Shown piece by piece: positions 46,503 to 55,914 of a DNA stretch of 64,000 nucleotides. This stretch comes from Mesorhizobium mediterraneum (lineage in GTDB: Bacteria; Pseudomonadota; Alphaproteobacteria; Rhizobiales; Rhizobiaceae). The stretch covers positions 24,742 to 88,741 of the forward strand of contig NZ_NPKI01000001.1 in NCBI RefSeq assembly GCF_002284565.1, read 5' to 3'. Position 1 is the first letter of the stretch. Every line of letters starts with the position of its first letter. Made by a program: the position numbers and the translations under genes. The notes under the pieces are model-generated. The model searched no databases. It was not told where the DNA came from and worked only from the letters and a program-made list of their open reading frames with translations.

Positions 46503-46732
46503 GGGTGTTCCTTTCGTAAATATGGAAGAGCGCCCGCCTCAGTCGCGGACGCGGGCGCCTCGAAGATGCGCCCCTATCTCGCGCAGTGTCGAGAGTGTCA
46601 ACTCCCGGAAAGGCGCACGCACGACATGATCGTCGCCGCCATGCAGGAGAACCGGTGAGCGAATGGTGACGATCTTTGAGGCGATCATTCGCGAGGGACC
46701 GAGGCGGGCGAACTCAAGGTCGAGCACCGGCA

Positions 46733-46879
46733 GAAGCGGCCCGTGCGGTCAACACCGCGTTCACGCCGTTCTTCCACCCGATTCTGATCGAGCACTGCGT
46801 TCAACACGGCGAAGACACCGAAGCGGCCCTGCGTGAGCAGATTCGGTTTATCCTGAAAGCTCTCGGCAAGTCGGCCTAA
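46733..46879 (+). pseudogene. TetR-type regulator, C-terminal stub
   Basis: The plus strand reads N-T-A-F-T-P-F-F-H-P-I-L-I-E-H-C and L-R-E-Q-I-R-F-I-L-K-A-L-G-K-S-A-stop, like the last helices of TetR/AcrR regulators. No DNA-binding domain lies upstream. Assignment is from pattern only. Confidence 0.35.
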
Positions 46880-47274
46880 GGCGCAGCGTGCCATATATGC
46901 AGGCACTGTGGTTCCGGAGAAGGGCGCGCGAACACAAGGTTTGCGTCGAAGGCCAACTCATCTTCAAAACCACGGCGCAAACGTTGCACGCGGCGCTGGC
47001 CGAACAGGGATAACCTATGTGCAGGAAGAGATGGCAAAACCTACCTCGTGCATATGCTCTGACCAGGCGGATCCGGGCGGCCATACCGTCCGACAGTCGG
47101 CTCAGGATCGCCGGCAGCCTTAGCGCGAACGTCAGGTTTGGAGGAGGGCTACGATTGACTGGAATTGGCGCTCCCTGCTCGTTCGGCGGGCGACAAGAAG
47201 GGCGACAGTCCGCCCTTCCGCGACCTTCCCAGCCGGCCTCCGCGATCAGACGCGCTCAGCAAACTTCGTCCTCT
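46880..47274. other. gene-fragment zone, nothing intact
   Basis: About 390 bases between stubs. Short frames such as V-E-G-Q-L-I-F-K-T-T-A-Q-T-L-H-A-A-L-A-E-Q-G end at a TAA but match no family I know. Together with its flanks this zone is a junkyard of broken genes. Confidence 0.45.
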
Positions 47275-47426
47275 CATGATCGTCTGCCGGGTCGTGGCAA
47301 ATTTTCGGGCCAAAACAGAAATGCTAGCTCCCTTCTTCAATTCTTCGAGTACCTGCTGCCTGCGTGTTCATCGAGGCGCGGTGGACGGCCAAGGGCTTTT
47401 CCTTCTGCCCTTGCCCGTTTCAGCCC
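47275..47426 (-). pseudogene. serine recombinase (resolvase/invertase), C-terminal fragment
   Basis: The minus strand reads G-L-K-R-A-R-A-E-G-K-A-L-G-R-P-P-R-L-D-E and then, after a frame change at about 47340, K-K-G-A-S-I-S-V-L-A-R-K-F-A-T-T-R-Q-T-I. This is the end of the catalytic-domain linker plus the DNA-binding helix-turn-helix of a Hin/Tn3-type resolvase. The N-terminal catalytic domain is absent. It is probably the remnant of a Tn3-like transposon. Confidence 0.65.
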
Positions 47427-47532
47427 TGGTCCGAGGCGGGCTACGCGCAGCAGTCGCCTGCAGTCGAAGCTGAAAGGTTGTAGTTGTCTTCGACATGCAT
47501 TGCGAATGGCACGATCGAGCCTATTGCGGACA

Positions 47533-48711
47533 TCAGCGGATTTGATGCTTCTGCCATTCCGGCTCGACAGGCCGAAACAGCCAGAGGCCACCGCAGAGCG
47601 CCGTCAGATAGACAACCGCTGCTGCCCCGAATAGACCCTGCGCGCCGAGCGCATTCATCATGCCGCCGGCGACGACGGGGCCGATAACGGCGGCCAGAGC
47701 ATAGACGGAGGCAAGGGCGGCTATCGCCGCCGTCAGCTTTTCAGCCTGGAAACGGTCGCCGATCAGTGCGAGCCCAGCGGTGTAGAGCCCGTAATTCGCG
47801 CCGCCCCAGACCAGCATCAGCCCGGCTACGGGCCAGAACCCCAGACCTGACCCGGAGACCAGCGGCAGGGTGCAGGCGAGCGATAGGCCGCAGCAACCAA
47901 GCACCGTGCGGCGGCGGCCAGCTCTGTCCAGCGCCAGCCCGATCAGCGGCTGGCCGATCACCAGGCCGACATGGAACACCGTGGCGAGCAGCACCGCCTG
48001 CGAGACGTCGAAATCGCGATCGAGCATGATGACCGGCATGAGGCTGATGGCGACGGCATCAATCATCGAGGCGATAAAGAGAAAGCCGAAGGCTAAGGGA
48101 AAGGCTGCGATCGCCGACACAATGTGGCGCCCCGATCCCGGCACGACCAAGCGGCTCACGGGCCGTTCCACCGCGGCGAACGGGATCAGCGCCATCAGCG
48201 CTATCGCGGCGCAACCGAGGAGAAGCGCGGCCGGGCGGTCGGGCATCAGCGCAATCATCGCGGGACCGAGTACGAAACCGAGGGCATTGGCAGCGGTATA
48301 GACGCCCATGATCCGCCCGCGCCGCTCTGGCGCCGCGGCCGCGTTCAGCGCCGTTTCGGCGACGATGAACATGAGGCCTGCACCGCAGCCCAGAATCACG
48401 CGGGCCGCGAAGACCGGCCAGAAGTCCCGCAGGAAGGCCAGCGCCACGAGCGCCGCCGCCAGCAGCCCCACGCCTGCCAGCGCAGTTCGACCCGCGCCTA
48501 ACCGGCGGGCGAGGCCGGGCACCAGCACCACGCCGGTCATGAGACCGAGGCCGGTCGCTGCCGTATTCAGGCCATTGAGCGCGCCTGACACGCGATCCGA
48601 TAGCAAGAGACCCAGAAGCGGGTAGGTGGTGCCCATCGCGAGGCCGTAGATCGTCACGCCGAGGATCAGCGCGACGATCATCCGGGTTTGGGAGTTCTGC
48701 GGTCGGGTCAT
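47533..48711 (-). CDS. MFS transporter, intact
   Basis: 392 residues from the ATG at 48711; about 12 membrane segments, the loop A-R-R-L-G-A-G-R-T between segments 2 and 3, and A-P-E-R-R-G-R in the next cytoplasmic loop. The family is the YcaD/multidrug type of drug:proton antiporters, but the substrate is not evident. It is divergent from a LysR regulator with 102 bases between them, so the regulator probably controls it. A large internal part (about 47985-48545) is duplicated at 24073-24636. Confidence 0.87.
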   Translation of the reverse strand: MTRPQNSQTRMIVALILGVTIYGLAMGTTYPLLGLLLSDRVSGALNGLNTAATGLGLMTGVVLVPGLARRLGAGRTALAGVGLLAAALVALAFLRDFWPVFAARVILGCGAGLMFIVAETALNAAAAPERRGRIMGVYTAANALGFVLGPAMIALMPDRPAALLLGCAAIALMALIPFAAVERPVSRLVVPGSGRHIVSAIAAFPLAFGFLFIASMIDAVAISLMPVIMLDRDFDVSQAVLLATVFHVGLVIGQPLIGLALDRAGRRRTVLGCCGLSLACTLPLVSGSGLGFWPVAGLMLVWGGANYGLYTAGLALIGDRFQAEKLTAAIAALASVYALAAVIGPVVAGGMMNALGAQGLFGAAAVVYLTALCGGLWLFRPVEPEWQKHQIR

Positions 48712-48813
48712 GGCATCCTCCTGGCGATGGGGTGTCCGGGAGATGCCGCGAAGTGAGCTTTCACTCAAACGATATTTTTTGCCGCAAGCGAACGCTTTTG
48801 TTATGCTGATCTC

Positions 48814-49695
48814 ATGCGCAAACTGCCGAACCTCAACGCCACCCGCGCCTTCGAGGCCGCTGCCCGGCATGGCAGCTTCGCTGCGGCGGCGGACGAACTG
48901 GGCGTCAGCCATGCCGCCGTCAGCCGCCACGTGCGCAATCTGGAGATGGAACTGGGCGTGGAACTTTTCGAGCGTCATGCCCGCCATGTCGTGCTGACCG
49001 GCGAAGGCAGCCTCTTCGCCCGCACCGTCGCCCGGTCCTTCGCCGATCTGGCGCTCGGCGTCGGGCGTCTGAAACGCGGCACCGCCAAGGGAACAGTGGT
49101 TCTGGATGTGGAAACCGATCTGGCGGTCGTGTGGCTCATGCCGCGCCTGACGGCGCAGGCGCTGGACGCGCTGCGGCTCAACGTTGATCTCCGCTGCCGC
49201 CCGGACCCGCCGCGCAGCCTGCCAGGCGATGTCGATCTGGTGCTGACCTGGGGACCGGCGGCGCTGATCGGCTTTCGCTCCGAGCCCTTCCTTGATCTCA
49301 ACGCGTTCCCGGTCGCCTCGCCCGCATTGATCGCCAAGGGCCCAGATCCGGTCTCACCAGGCTTCTACGCTGCGCACAGGCTGATCCACGAGCGCGGGCT
49401 CTACTGGTGGCGGCGCTATTGCGAAGCGGCAGGCGTCATGCTGGACGATGTCGACAACCACCTGTTCTTCAACCGCACCCATCTGTGCATCGACGCGGCG
49501 CTGCGCGGCCTTGGCATTGCCATCGGCGACCATCTCTCCTGCGGCCAGCATCTGCGCTCGGGGCGTCTTGTTCAGCTTCCCGGCCCGGTGCTGCCAGGAC
49601 GGGAACAGTATCATCTGCTGACCCCTGACACGGCGCACCTGTCACGGCCCGCGCGACAAATGCGCGACTGGTTGAGGAAGGCAGCGAAGAATTGA
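48814..49695 (+). CDS. LysR-family regulator (GcvA-like)
   Basis: 293 residues from the ATG at 48814. The winged helix-turn-helix occupies residues about 6-65 (A-T-R-A-F-E-A-A-A-R-H-G-S-F, A-A-A-D-E-L-G-V-S-H-A-A-V-S-R-H-V), followed by the LysR effector-binding domain. The sequence is GcvA-like, with R-A-F-E-A-A-A-R in helix 1. LysR regulators usually control a divergent neighbour, here the MFS gene. The inducer is unknown. Confidence 0.92.
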   Translation: MRKLPNLNATRAFEAAARHGSFAAAADELGVSHAAVSRHVRNLEMELGVELFERHARHVVLTGEGSLFARTVARSFADLALGVGRLKRGTAKGTVVLDVETDLAVVWLMPRLTAQALDALRLNVDLRCRPDPPRSLPGDVDLVLTWGPAALIGFRSEPFLDLNAFPVASPALIAKGPDPVSPGFYAAHRLIHERGLYWWRRYCEAAGVMLDDVDNHLFFNRTHLCIDAALRGLGIAIGDHLSCGQHLRSGRLVQLPGPVLPGREQYHLLTPDTAHLSRPARQMRDWLRKAAKN

Positions 49696-49893
49696 AAGGG
49701 ACTCGCTGAAAGAACCCCAGCCAACTCTGGTCTGTCTGCAAATTAGTCGTTTAGCATGGGAGCTTTCGGTGGCCGCTCGCGACCCTGTGCTGCCTTAGTT
49801 GCTGCTGCTGGAAGGTCGTTATCGAGCGCCACGGGGGCTCCTCACCGCACTGCTTTTTTCAAGCGCAAACAGCGCGCGTTTATCAGGACGGCA
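49696..49893. other. spacer between LysR gene and broken MFS gene
   Basis: About 200 bases with no gene. The lysR transcript and the leftward MFS pseudogene converge here. I see no strong hairpin. Confidence 0.4.
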
Positions 49894-51075
49894 TCACGTC
49901 CGATAGGACTGAGAATCGCCTGGGACGAGCGCCGCGAGCACAGCCGCCAACAGCCCGCACCCGGCGAAAAAAAGCATGATGGAGAACAGCGCATAGGTTG
50001 CGTTGCTCTCCGTCAGGACGGCCCCTGTGATCGAGGAAAGGGCTGCGCCACCCGCAAGGGTCATAGCGCCTGCCAAGCCGGCCGCGCTTCCAGCCAGGTT
50101 CGGCCGCACCGAAAGCGCGCCGGCATCGGCGTTCGGCATGGTCAAGCCATTGCCGATGCCGACCAGAATGCAAGGGCCGAATAGCGCAATCACATGCCTG
50201 TCATCTGCGAAAAACAGGACCAGACAAATCGCAGGGCCGGCACAGCGACGATGCGCCCCACTATCATCATGGTGGTCAGAGGGAAACGGCCGGCGTAACG
50301 TCCGGACAGGAGCTACCCAACACGAAGCCCGCTGTTATGCTGCCGATGTAAAAGCCAAGCGAGGCCGATGACACGTCGAATATTGCAGCAACAAGTGGGG
50401 CGCCAGCGAGAAACGCGTAGCCCGCACCGACCAAGAACCCCATGCACAGCGCGTAGGCCCAAAAACCGGGTGCGCGGAACAGCGCCGGATAGGCGTGGAA
50501 TTGCTGGACGAGGCAAACATCACGATGCCGGCTAGGGCAAGACCCCAGAAAATCGCCCGCCAGCCCAAGGTTTCATCCACCACACCGCCAAGCGCCGGGC
50601 CGATCATCGGGGCCAGCGCCCAGATCATCGCCGCATAACTGATCCGGCTCGCCGTCTGCTCTTTGCCGGCCGTATCCCTGATAATCGCCATCGAAATTGG
50701 ATGGCAGGACGTGATTGCCGCCTGGAGCAAACGGAACGCAAGAAAGGTCCAAATATCGGATGCAAAGGCGCAGCCGATCGACCCGATCGTGAACGTGGCA
50801 AGACTGACCATGACGATCGGCCGACGCCCGAACCGATCGGATAGCGGACCCATGATCAGTTCCAATGCGACGGCCACTATCGCGTAACCGGCTAACGACA
50901 GGCTCACGAGAGCATAATCGGCGCGGAAATCCTGCGCGATATTCGCCAGTGATGGCAGAAAGACGTTCAACGGCAGCACCGAAAGGGCGCATAGGTGGGT
51001 CAACGTCGAAAGTTTAGGCGTGAGCGCTGAATGCCGGGCCGTGGTCGTTGATTTTTCGGGTGTCATTGCGGCCAC
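49894..51075 (-). pseudogene. Bcr/CflA-type MFS gene behind a TPP riboswitch, several frameshifts
   Basis: The first frame (ATG at 51075 or 51066) gives six good membrane segments (L-P-L-N-V-F-L-P-S-L-A-N-I-A, G-P-L-S-D-R-F-G-R-R-P-I-V) and runs into a wrong frame at about 50520, after I-V-M-F-A. The correct text Q-F-H-A-Y-P-A-L-F-R-A-P-G-F-W-A-Y-A-L-C continues in a second frame, about 15 residues having been lost, and a third frame from 50193 supplies the last segments (N-G-L-T-M-P-N-A-D-A-G-A-L-S). Several frame changes plus a deletion make it a true pseudogene. The riboswitch upstream suggests it once moved thiamin or a precursor. Confidence 0.85.
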
Positions 51076-51109
51076 TTGTTTGAGGCCGGCAAAGGAGAGA
51101 GGCGTCAGA

Positions 51110-51207
51110 CCCGTCCCTTCGCCGGCATGATCCGGATCAGGTTCAAAGGGTCACTGTGCTGCCTTCGGCCAACAGTATCTCAGCCCCTTGACGGGGCACC
51201 CCTCGGT
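51110..51207 (-). ncRNA. TPP (thiamin) riboswitch
   Basis: On the minus strand GGGGTGCCCC, then GGGGCTGAGATA, and ACCCTTTGAACCTGAT with CCGGATCATGCCGGCGAAGGG appear in the order and spacing of the thi-box aptamer (helices P1, P2 with the CTGAGA pyrimidine sensor, and P4-P5 with CGGATCATGCCGGCG). Binding thiamin pyrophosphate normally shuts down translation or transcription of the gene behind it. It ends about 35 bases before the start of the broken MFS gene. Confidence 0.95.
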
Positions 51208-51461
51208 ATCTGCGAAGTTATCTCAACCTTGAATAACAAGCACGCCTTATTTGGCCGGGGCGCTGATGGCCAACGACCGCTTTTTCGTCGCAAATATCCC
51301 GAAACCTTCGACACGGTTTTGCGACTGCGACAAAAGGTCCGCTTTGCGGGCTTAGCCGCGAGGTGGCGCCTGGCGTCTTGACACAGCCGCCGTATCAAGA
51401 ACCCAGGCCGGGTGGCACCTCTGGCAGGCTGATGAAAACAAGTCACTTGAAGGAGTTCGCC

Positions 51462-51704
51462 ATGCGCAAGATCGCCATGGATTCTCACGCCCTTATTTCA
51501 GCACTGCCGCTCGCCTGCCCGACTCGGCCGGGGTCAGCCTTCACCGCCAAACTGATTGGCGCGGCGACGTTCCTATCGGGTCAGGCGAAGCTTCTCGAAG
51601 GTGCCGCTCATCTCGTTGCCCTGGCCCGGTCGATCGCCCTCTCAGTCTCGCGATTGGCGGAGTTGCTCTTGAGGCGCGAGCCGGCGAGCTCGAGGAGCGC
51701 GTAG
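51462..51704 (+). CDS. small hypothetical protein, doubtful
   Basis: 80 residues from the ATG at 51462, preceded by AAGGAG. It starts M-R-K-I-A-M-D-S-H-A-L-I-S and has one hydrophobic stretch (about 30-60). The end overlaps, on the opposite strand, the 3' end of the gene at 51608-52291, which is unusual. There is no known family. The ribosome site is the only positive evidence. Confidence 0.35.
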   Translation: MRKIAMDSHALISALPLACPTRPGSAFTAKLIGAATFLSGQAKLLEGAAHLVALARSIALSVSRLAELLLRREPASSRSA

Positions 51705-52291
51705 GCTATCTCGTCCTCGGTCCAGCCGGATTCCGCTGCCCGCTCAGCCAATTGCTGAAAGGCCGGTTCCAAGGCGAGCTGGCATTGAAGACCGCGATCT
51801 GGATGGTCGACCGGGCAGCTTGGTTCCACGATCGCAACGCGTGATCGCTTCATTGCAGGCCATGGGCTCTCGCCCCTCTCCTTTTGCCACACGAGGCGCG
51901 CCAGCTCACGTGTCGTTGGTGCGCGCCACGGCAACCGCTTCATCTTGTCAACCAGCCGCTCCAGCGATCCGGCGCGCTCCAGCTCCGCAAAGAAATGGTG
52001 CGGCGTGACGCTACCGAGCCGGTGCATCTCGGCCAGGTTCCACACATACGGATAGTCGACCATGAAATCGGATCGAGGCGAGGCCTTGGACGATTCAGCC
52101 TTGGTCAGGATGCCGCCGCCCACAAGCCGATCAGCCTTGTCGATGATTTGGCGCACCCTCGATTTCGACAGGCCATGTTCCTGCGCCAGGTCGGCGAAAC
52201 TCTTGCCCTTCAGAAAGCCTTCGACCAGGGCGACATTCCTATGGACGGTCGGGCTAAACGCCCAACAGGCGCGCAGTTTTTCCAGTATCAT
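51608..52291 (-). CDS. helix-turn-helix DNA-binding hypothetical protein
   Basis: 227 residues from the ATG at 52291. Residues about 20-50 (L-V-E-G-F-L-K-G-K-S-F-A-D-L-A-Q-E-H-G-L and S-K-S-R-V-R-Q-I-I-D-K-A) form a sigma-70-region-4-like helix-turn-helix. The rest is helical and lacks a known effector domain. It could be a regulator of the neighbouring genes. I cannot name the family. Confidence 0.7.
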   Translation of the reverse strand: MILEKLRACWAFSPTVHRNVALVEGFLKGKSFADLAQEHGLSKSRVRQIIDKADRLVGGGILTKAESSKASPRSDFMVDYPYVWNLAEMHRLGSVTPHHFFAELERAGSLERLVDKMKRLPWRAPTTRELARLVWQKERGESPWPAMKRSRVAIVEPSCPVDHPDRGLQCQLALEPAFQQLAERAAESGWTEDEIAYALLELAGSRLKSNSANRETERAIDRARATR

Positions 52292-52695
52292 TCCGTTCGT
52301 TCATCCGGTTGTTCGCCCCCCTTGCAAACCCTACCCGGCCAAATCGGCGCTTGGAAGACCCACCAGACTCACGTCATGGCCTCGGGAAAGTACCCGGCCG
52401 ACGGCCATGTGAATACGAAAGATGCTGGCGATCACCATGATCGTTGGTGACCGCTGACCTCGCGAATGTCGGGTTCGACGGCACACCGGGAGCTCTCGGC
52501 AACGTTGAATATTCCGTTTGTAGATGGTTGTTTTCGTCGTCGAGGCTGGATCCATCAGGATCGGTGTCGACGATTCTATATTTGAGGAACCCAAATTCGT
52601 TTGACTCGCGCAATTCGCTGTCCGGCGTATCATCGCAAGCGCGGGATTGCGACATCCTGCGAAGTGCCCGCGTTGCTGGAATGGAATTTGCGGAA
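52292..52695. other. spacer with no supported gene
   Basis: About 400 bases upstream of the helix-turn-helix gene. Frames on both strands show no family. The region should contain that gene's promoter, and ends in the terminator at 52696-52735. Confidence 0.45.
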
Positions 52696-52735
52696 GTAAA
52701 AAGGCCCCGGCGCTGGGTCGGCGCGCCGGGGCCTT
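52696..52735 (-). terminator. intrinsic terminator of the atsK-like transcript
   Basis: AAGGCCCCGGCGC (52701-52713) pairs perfectly with 52723-52735 (13-base stem, 9-base loop), and on the minus strand TTTTT follows. It is oriented to stop leftward transcription coming from the dioxygenase gene, 290 bases upstream. Confidence 0.8.
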
Positions 52736-53023
52736 CAGGCATGTACGAGCTACCACAATGTCCAGTTATGATCGTGCGCTATTATAAATGAACAAACCGG
52801 TGAATGATCGCTATCCGGAGGTGCAGGCGGGCGAGATGGTGGGGCGGTGAGGGACCTGTACCGCAGCAGCGACCCGAGCCATGCGCCACGCTGCAGGACC
52901 TCGATTTCGGGCCAAGCCTCGAGCCAGCAACTCGCCTTGCTTCTCGGAAATCATAAGGCTTTGTGGGGCGGTTAAGCCGCGCGATATGGCCGCGGCGATA
53001 CGAAGTTTACCCTGTTCAGACGG

Positions 53024-53953
53024 TCAGGCTGCCTTCGCCGCCGGCTTAGCTGCCTTGACATGGGTTATACTGCGGCGACCGTCGACGCCGACCGGAACGT
53101 CACCGTCAACCGTAGCGCGACGCACAACCCGGTGCTGGTCGCCATAGTCGTTGACCGCATAATGCTGGGTAGCACGGTTGTCCCAGATAGCGACGTCGCC
53201 TACTTGCCAGCGCCACCGCACGGTATTTTCCGGGGCAGTGACGTAGGACTGGAACACCTCATGGAGCTTGGCGGAATCGCTCTTGGAAAGGCCGACGAGG
53301 CGCTGCACGAAATTGCCGAGCAGCAGCGACTTCTCCCCGGTTTCCGGATGGACGCGCACGACCGGATGCTCGGTCTCGTAGATCGTCGATGTGAAGATTT
53401 CCTCGAAGTGCTTCTTCTCTTCGGCTGTGGCGCGCGGGCGCACGGCTGTGTAGTCGTAGGCATTGCTATGAATAGCCCACAGATTGTCCGCCAATATTTT
53501 GAGCGGCGCCGGCAGATTCTCGTACGCGGCGTGCGTGTTGGACCAGATCGTGTCGCCCCCCGTCGCCGGAATGACGACGCCACGTAGGACCGAGAATTTC
53601 GGATAGGCATCGACGAAAGTCACGTCGGTATGCCACTGGTCTGCCCTGCCACCGCCACGGCCGGAATCGAGATTGAGAATTGAGGCCGTGCCGGCTGCCG
53701 GCCCCTGCGTGGGATGAGGTACAAGGTCACCCAGACGCCGCGCGAACAATTCCTGCTCCGCATCGTCGAGATGCTCCTGGCCGCGGAAGAAGATCACCTT
53801 GTGTTTTAGAAGAAGCTGGTTGATGGCTGCTATCGCTGCGTCCGAAAGGTCTCCGCCAAGGCGGACGCCTCTGATTTCAGCTCCAACACGGCTGATCAGC
53901 TGTACAACGTCGGAGTCAGGAATGGTCTGGTTGACAAGGACTGGATTGCTCAT
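53024..53953 (-). CDS. atsK: AtsK-like alkylsulfate/2-oxoglutarate dioxygenase
   Basis: 309 residues from the ATG at 53953 (GGAGATC upstream; an extension to 54043 is not needed). It is a TauD/TfdA-family iron(II) oxygenase: metal ligands His108 and Asp110 in W-H-T-D-V-T-F and His264 in R-A-T-Q-H-Y-A-V, with an Arg at about 275 for 2-oxoglutarate. Phrases such as V-F-T-like [17 protein letters not shown], and P-V-G-V-D-G-R near the end, fit Pseudomonas AtsK, which cleaves alkyl sulfate esters to aldehyde and sulfate, rather than taurine-specific TauD. No sulfonate transporter or regulator is adjacent. Confidence 0.85.
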   Translation of the reverse strand: MSNPVLVNQTIPDSDVVQLISRVGAEIRGVRLGGDLSDAAIAAINQLLLKHKVIFFRGQEHLDDAEQELFARRLGDLVPHPTQGPAAGTASILNLDSGRGGGRADQWHTDVTFVDAYPKFSVLRGVVIPATGGDTIWSNTHAAYENLPAPLKILADNLWAIHSNAYDYTAVRPRATAEEKKHFEEIFTSTIYETEHPVVRVHPETGEKSLLLGNFVQRLVGLSKSDSAKLHEVFQSYVTAPENTVRWRWQVGDVAIWDNRATQHYAVNDYGDQHRVVRRATVDGDVPVGVDGRRSITHVKAAKPAAKAA

Positions 53954-54297
53954 GGGGATCTCCTGATTGATCTTGGAAGGGGACAGCAAGTCACATCCGG
54001 CCAGCGGATGTCGCGCGGCGTTGAAAGTCTCATCGCGAGTCAACAGAGCTATTGAACAAGATAATCGACTTAAACATAGAAATAATGTTCCAAATTAAAC
54101 TGGCTCGACGAAAGAGCCGTCTCCGTTGCTCCGGTCTCGGTGTTGAGTTCTCTCTGGGCAAGGAAACGGCGCTAGATGGGGGTTTGATGGTGCAAGATCC
54201 AGCGCCGGATCAGGAAGGCCATCGCGGAAGCAACGGATCGCCTTGCTAGTGGACGCCTGGACCAATCTGCTGCTGAGGAGCTGCCGCCCATTCTCCG

Positions 54298-54582
54298 TTA
54301 TCCCGCGAACAATTCTTTGTACCCTGTCGTCACCATCCAGTTCGCCCGATCGAGATGGCTTCGCGCGGCTTTGCGGGCGCGCTCCGGTTCCTGTACCGGA
54401 TCGATGCCGAGGATCTCCTGCGCCATCTCCTCATAGCTGGCATCATCAGCGGCCGCATCCAGGAACCTCAGGTACAGCGTGTGGTGCTGCTTATCGTACG
54501 TGGTCAGGCTGTCGGACCATGGCACTTCTTCCTGGATTGCCGGTTTCGTTCCGACTTTCATGGCAGTTCGGTACTCCATCAT
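54298..54582 (-). CDS. small conserved hypothetical protein (family A, copy 2)
   Basis: 94 residues from the ATG at 54582 (a second ATG follows directly; AAGGA lies upstream). The pattern Y-D-x-x-H-H-T-L-Y-L-R-F-L-D-A-A-A-D-D-A, then P-E-R-A-R-K-A-A-R-S-H-L-D-R-A-N-W-M and G-Y-K-E-L matches the gene at 23557-23826. Identity is moderate, so the copies are old paralogues rather than a recent duplication. Function is unknown. Confidence 0.7.
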   Translation of the reverse strand: MMEYRTAMKVGTKPAIQEEVPWSDSLTTYDKQHHTLYLRFLDAAADDASYEEMAQEILGIDPVQEPERARKAARSHLDRANWMVTTGYKELFAG

Positions 54583-54837
54583 TATTTCAGTGGGATATTC
54601 CTTCGACAGGTTAGCCAAAGCAGACAGCAATCATAGTCCTAAATGACAATCCCTGATCTCTCCGCAAATGTCCCGGCGCGGCCGTGCTTCGGGACAGCTT
54701 CAGTATTCTGCCGCCCAGCCCAGGCGCAACGGCGGCAGATCCTCGAGTTCCCTCCGTGTGGACGGCGTGGGCGCGAGGCGCGGCAAACTTGCAGCGATGC
54801 CGAGATGAACGAAATTCATTAGCGCGCGTCCAAGCTC

Positions 54838-55086
54838 TCAATCGCTGCGCAGTATCTTTGCTTCGAGCGCGGCTGCCACAAAAGCACGCCGAGCGACTGG
54901 TGGATGAGCCTCACCTCGCAACACCTGCAGACAGGCGTCCATTGCTGCCTTGCGCTTCGCGGTCTGACGATGGAGATGCCGCAGCAGGATGTTGGACGCG
55001 TCATTGACATCGAACACGACACGCTCCGAACTGTGACGGCTGACTTGAACAACGACTGGCTTTTCAAATCTGCTCGAGCCGGTCAT
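54838..55086 (-). CDS. DUF982 protein, copy 1
   Basis: 82 residues from the ATG at 55086, with a strong GAGGGGGAG ribosome site. It has the DUF982 layout: beta strands, then D-V-N-D-A-S-N-I-L-L-R, K-R-K-A-A-M-D-A-C-L-Q-V-L and A-R-R-A-F-V-A-A-A-L-E-A. DUF982 proteins are small, often multi-copy, and restricted to rhizobia and relatives; the function is unknown. A related gene lies 208 bases upstream. Confidence 0.83.
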   Translation of the reverse strand: MTGSSRFEKPVVVQVSRHSSERVVFDVNDASNILLRHLHRQTAKRKAAMDACLQVLRGEAHPPVARRAFVAAALEAKILRSD

Positions 55087-55293
55087 CACTCCCCCTCTAC
55101 ACCCAGCGGCGACAGCCTCGCTCGCATTTATTTCCTTAGCCGAAAGATCCGGCTGCACCCTCGCAGCTAAACTTGGTCGCTGGCGTCCAAGAGATCGTCA
55201 TGAGCGCTGTCTGGTTCATGTCGGGTGGCGGGGGATTGGCTAGCTCAATCTCGACAATGTCGCCTTGCGCCAGTGTCGCACAGTTTGTGGAGC

Positions 55294-55596
55294 CTACGCC
55301 TGCACCTTTCCGATGCCCGCCTTGCACGCAGCGATCCACTGCATGGCGGAGGTTGGGTCCTCCAATATGGCAACTCGCTTTGCAAAGCCGACAAAGGCAT
55401 TGCTGGCAGCGTCCACCGGTATGTGCCCAGCATATGCATCACAACATGCCCTCAGAGCGGTCTCGTAGGTCAGGTCTCTGCGATCCTCGGGCCACTCATT
55501 GAGAAAATCGATAGCGTCCGCAAGACTGGCAATCTCTTGCACGATATAGCTGGCTCGTTTCACGAAAATGGGGCTGCTAAAAGCCTCAGCGTTCAT
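55294..55596 (-). CDS. DUF982 protein, copy 2
   Basis: 100 residues from the ATG at 55596 (GGAGGGGAAC upstream). The pattern S-L-A-D-A-I-D-F-L-N-E-W-P, T-Y-E-T-A-L-R-A-C-C-D-A-Y and A-S-N-A-F-V-G-F-A-K matches DUF982, although it is more divergent than copy 1. The frame is open upstream but with no ribosome site. The pair is in tandem in the same direction. Confidence 0.75.
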   Translation of the reverse strand: MNAEAFSSPIFVKRASYIVQEIASLADAIDFLNEWPEDRRDLTYETALRACCDAYAGHIPVDAASNAFVGFAKRVAILEDPTSAMQWIAACKAGIGKVQA

Positions 55597-55914
55597 TCGT
55601 TCCCCTCCACCTGCTCCATAGCCAATTTGCACGACCCGGGCCGCATCGACGCCCGCCGACCATTGCAGAAATGTGCTGTCAGGGCGATGACGATTCAAGA
55701 GGAAGAACATGCGTGATCTGCATCCTCGGTAAGCAGTTCGGCTGCGCATCACCGCGAAGTCCGGCGAAGAGGCATCTATCTTCCTTCCTGGCCTGATCTG
55801 AGGAGAACATACCCCCGGGTGCCGTCATTCTCTAACGGCGGATGAACCACACAAATTGAAAGGCCCCGTTTAACTGCCGAGCCACAGTATGACCGCCGCG
55901 AAGTGAGGGCCCGC
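55597..55914. other. promoter spacer of the DUF982 pair
   Basis: About 320 bases between the leftward DUF982 gene and the rightward frames. No family is seen on either strand. Confidence 0.45.
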
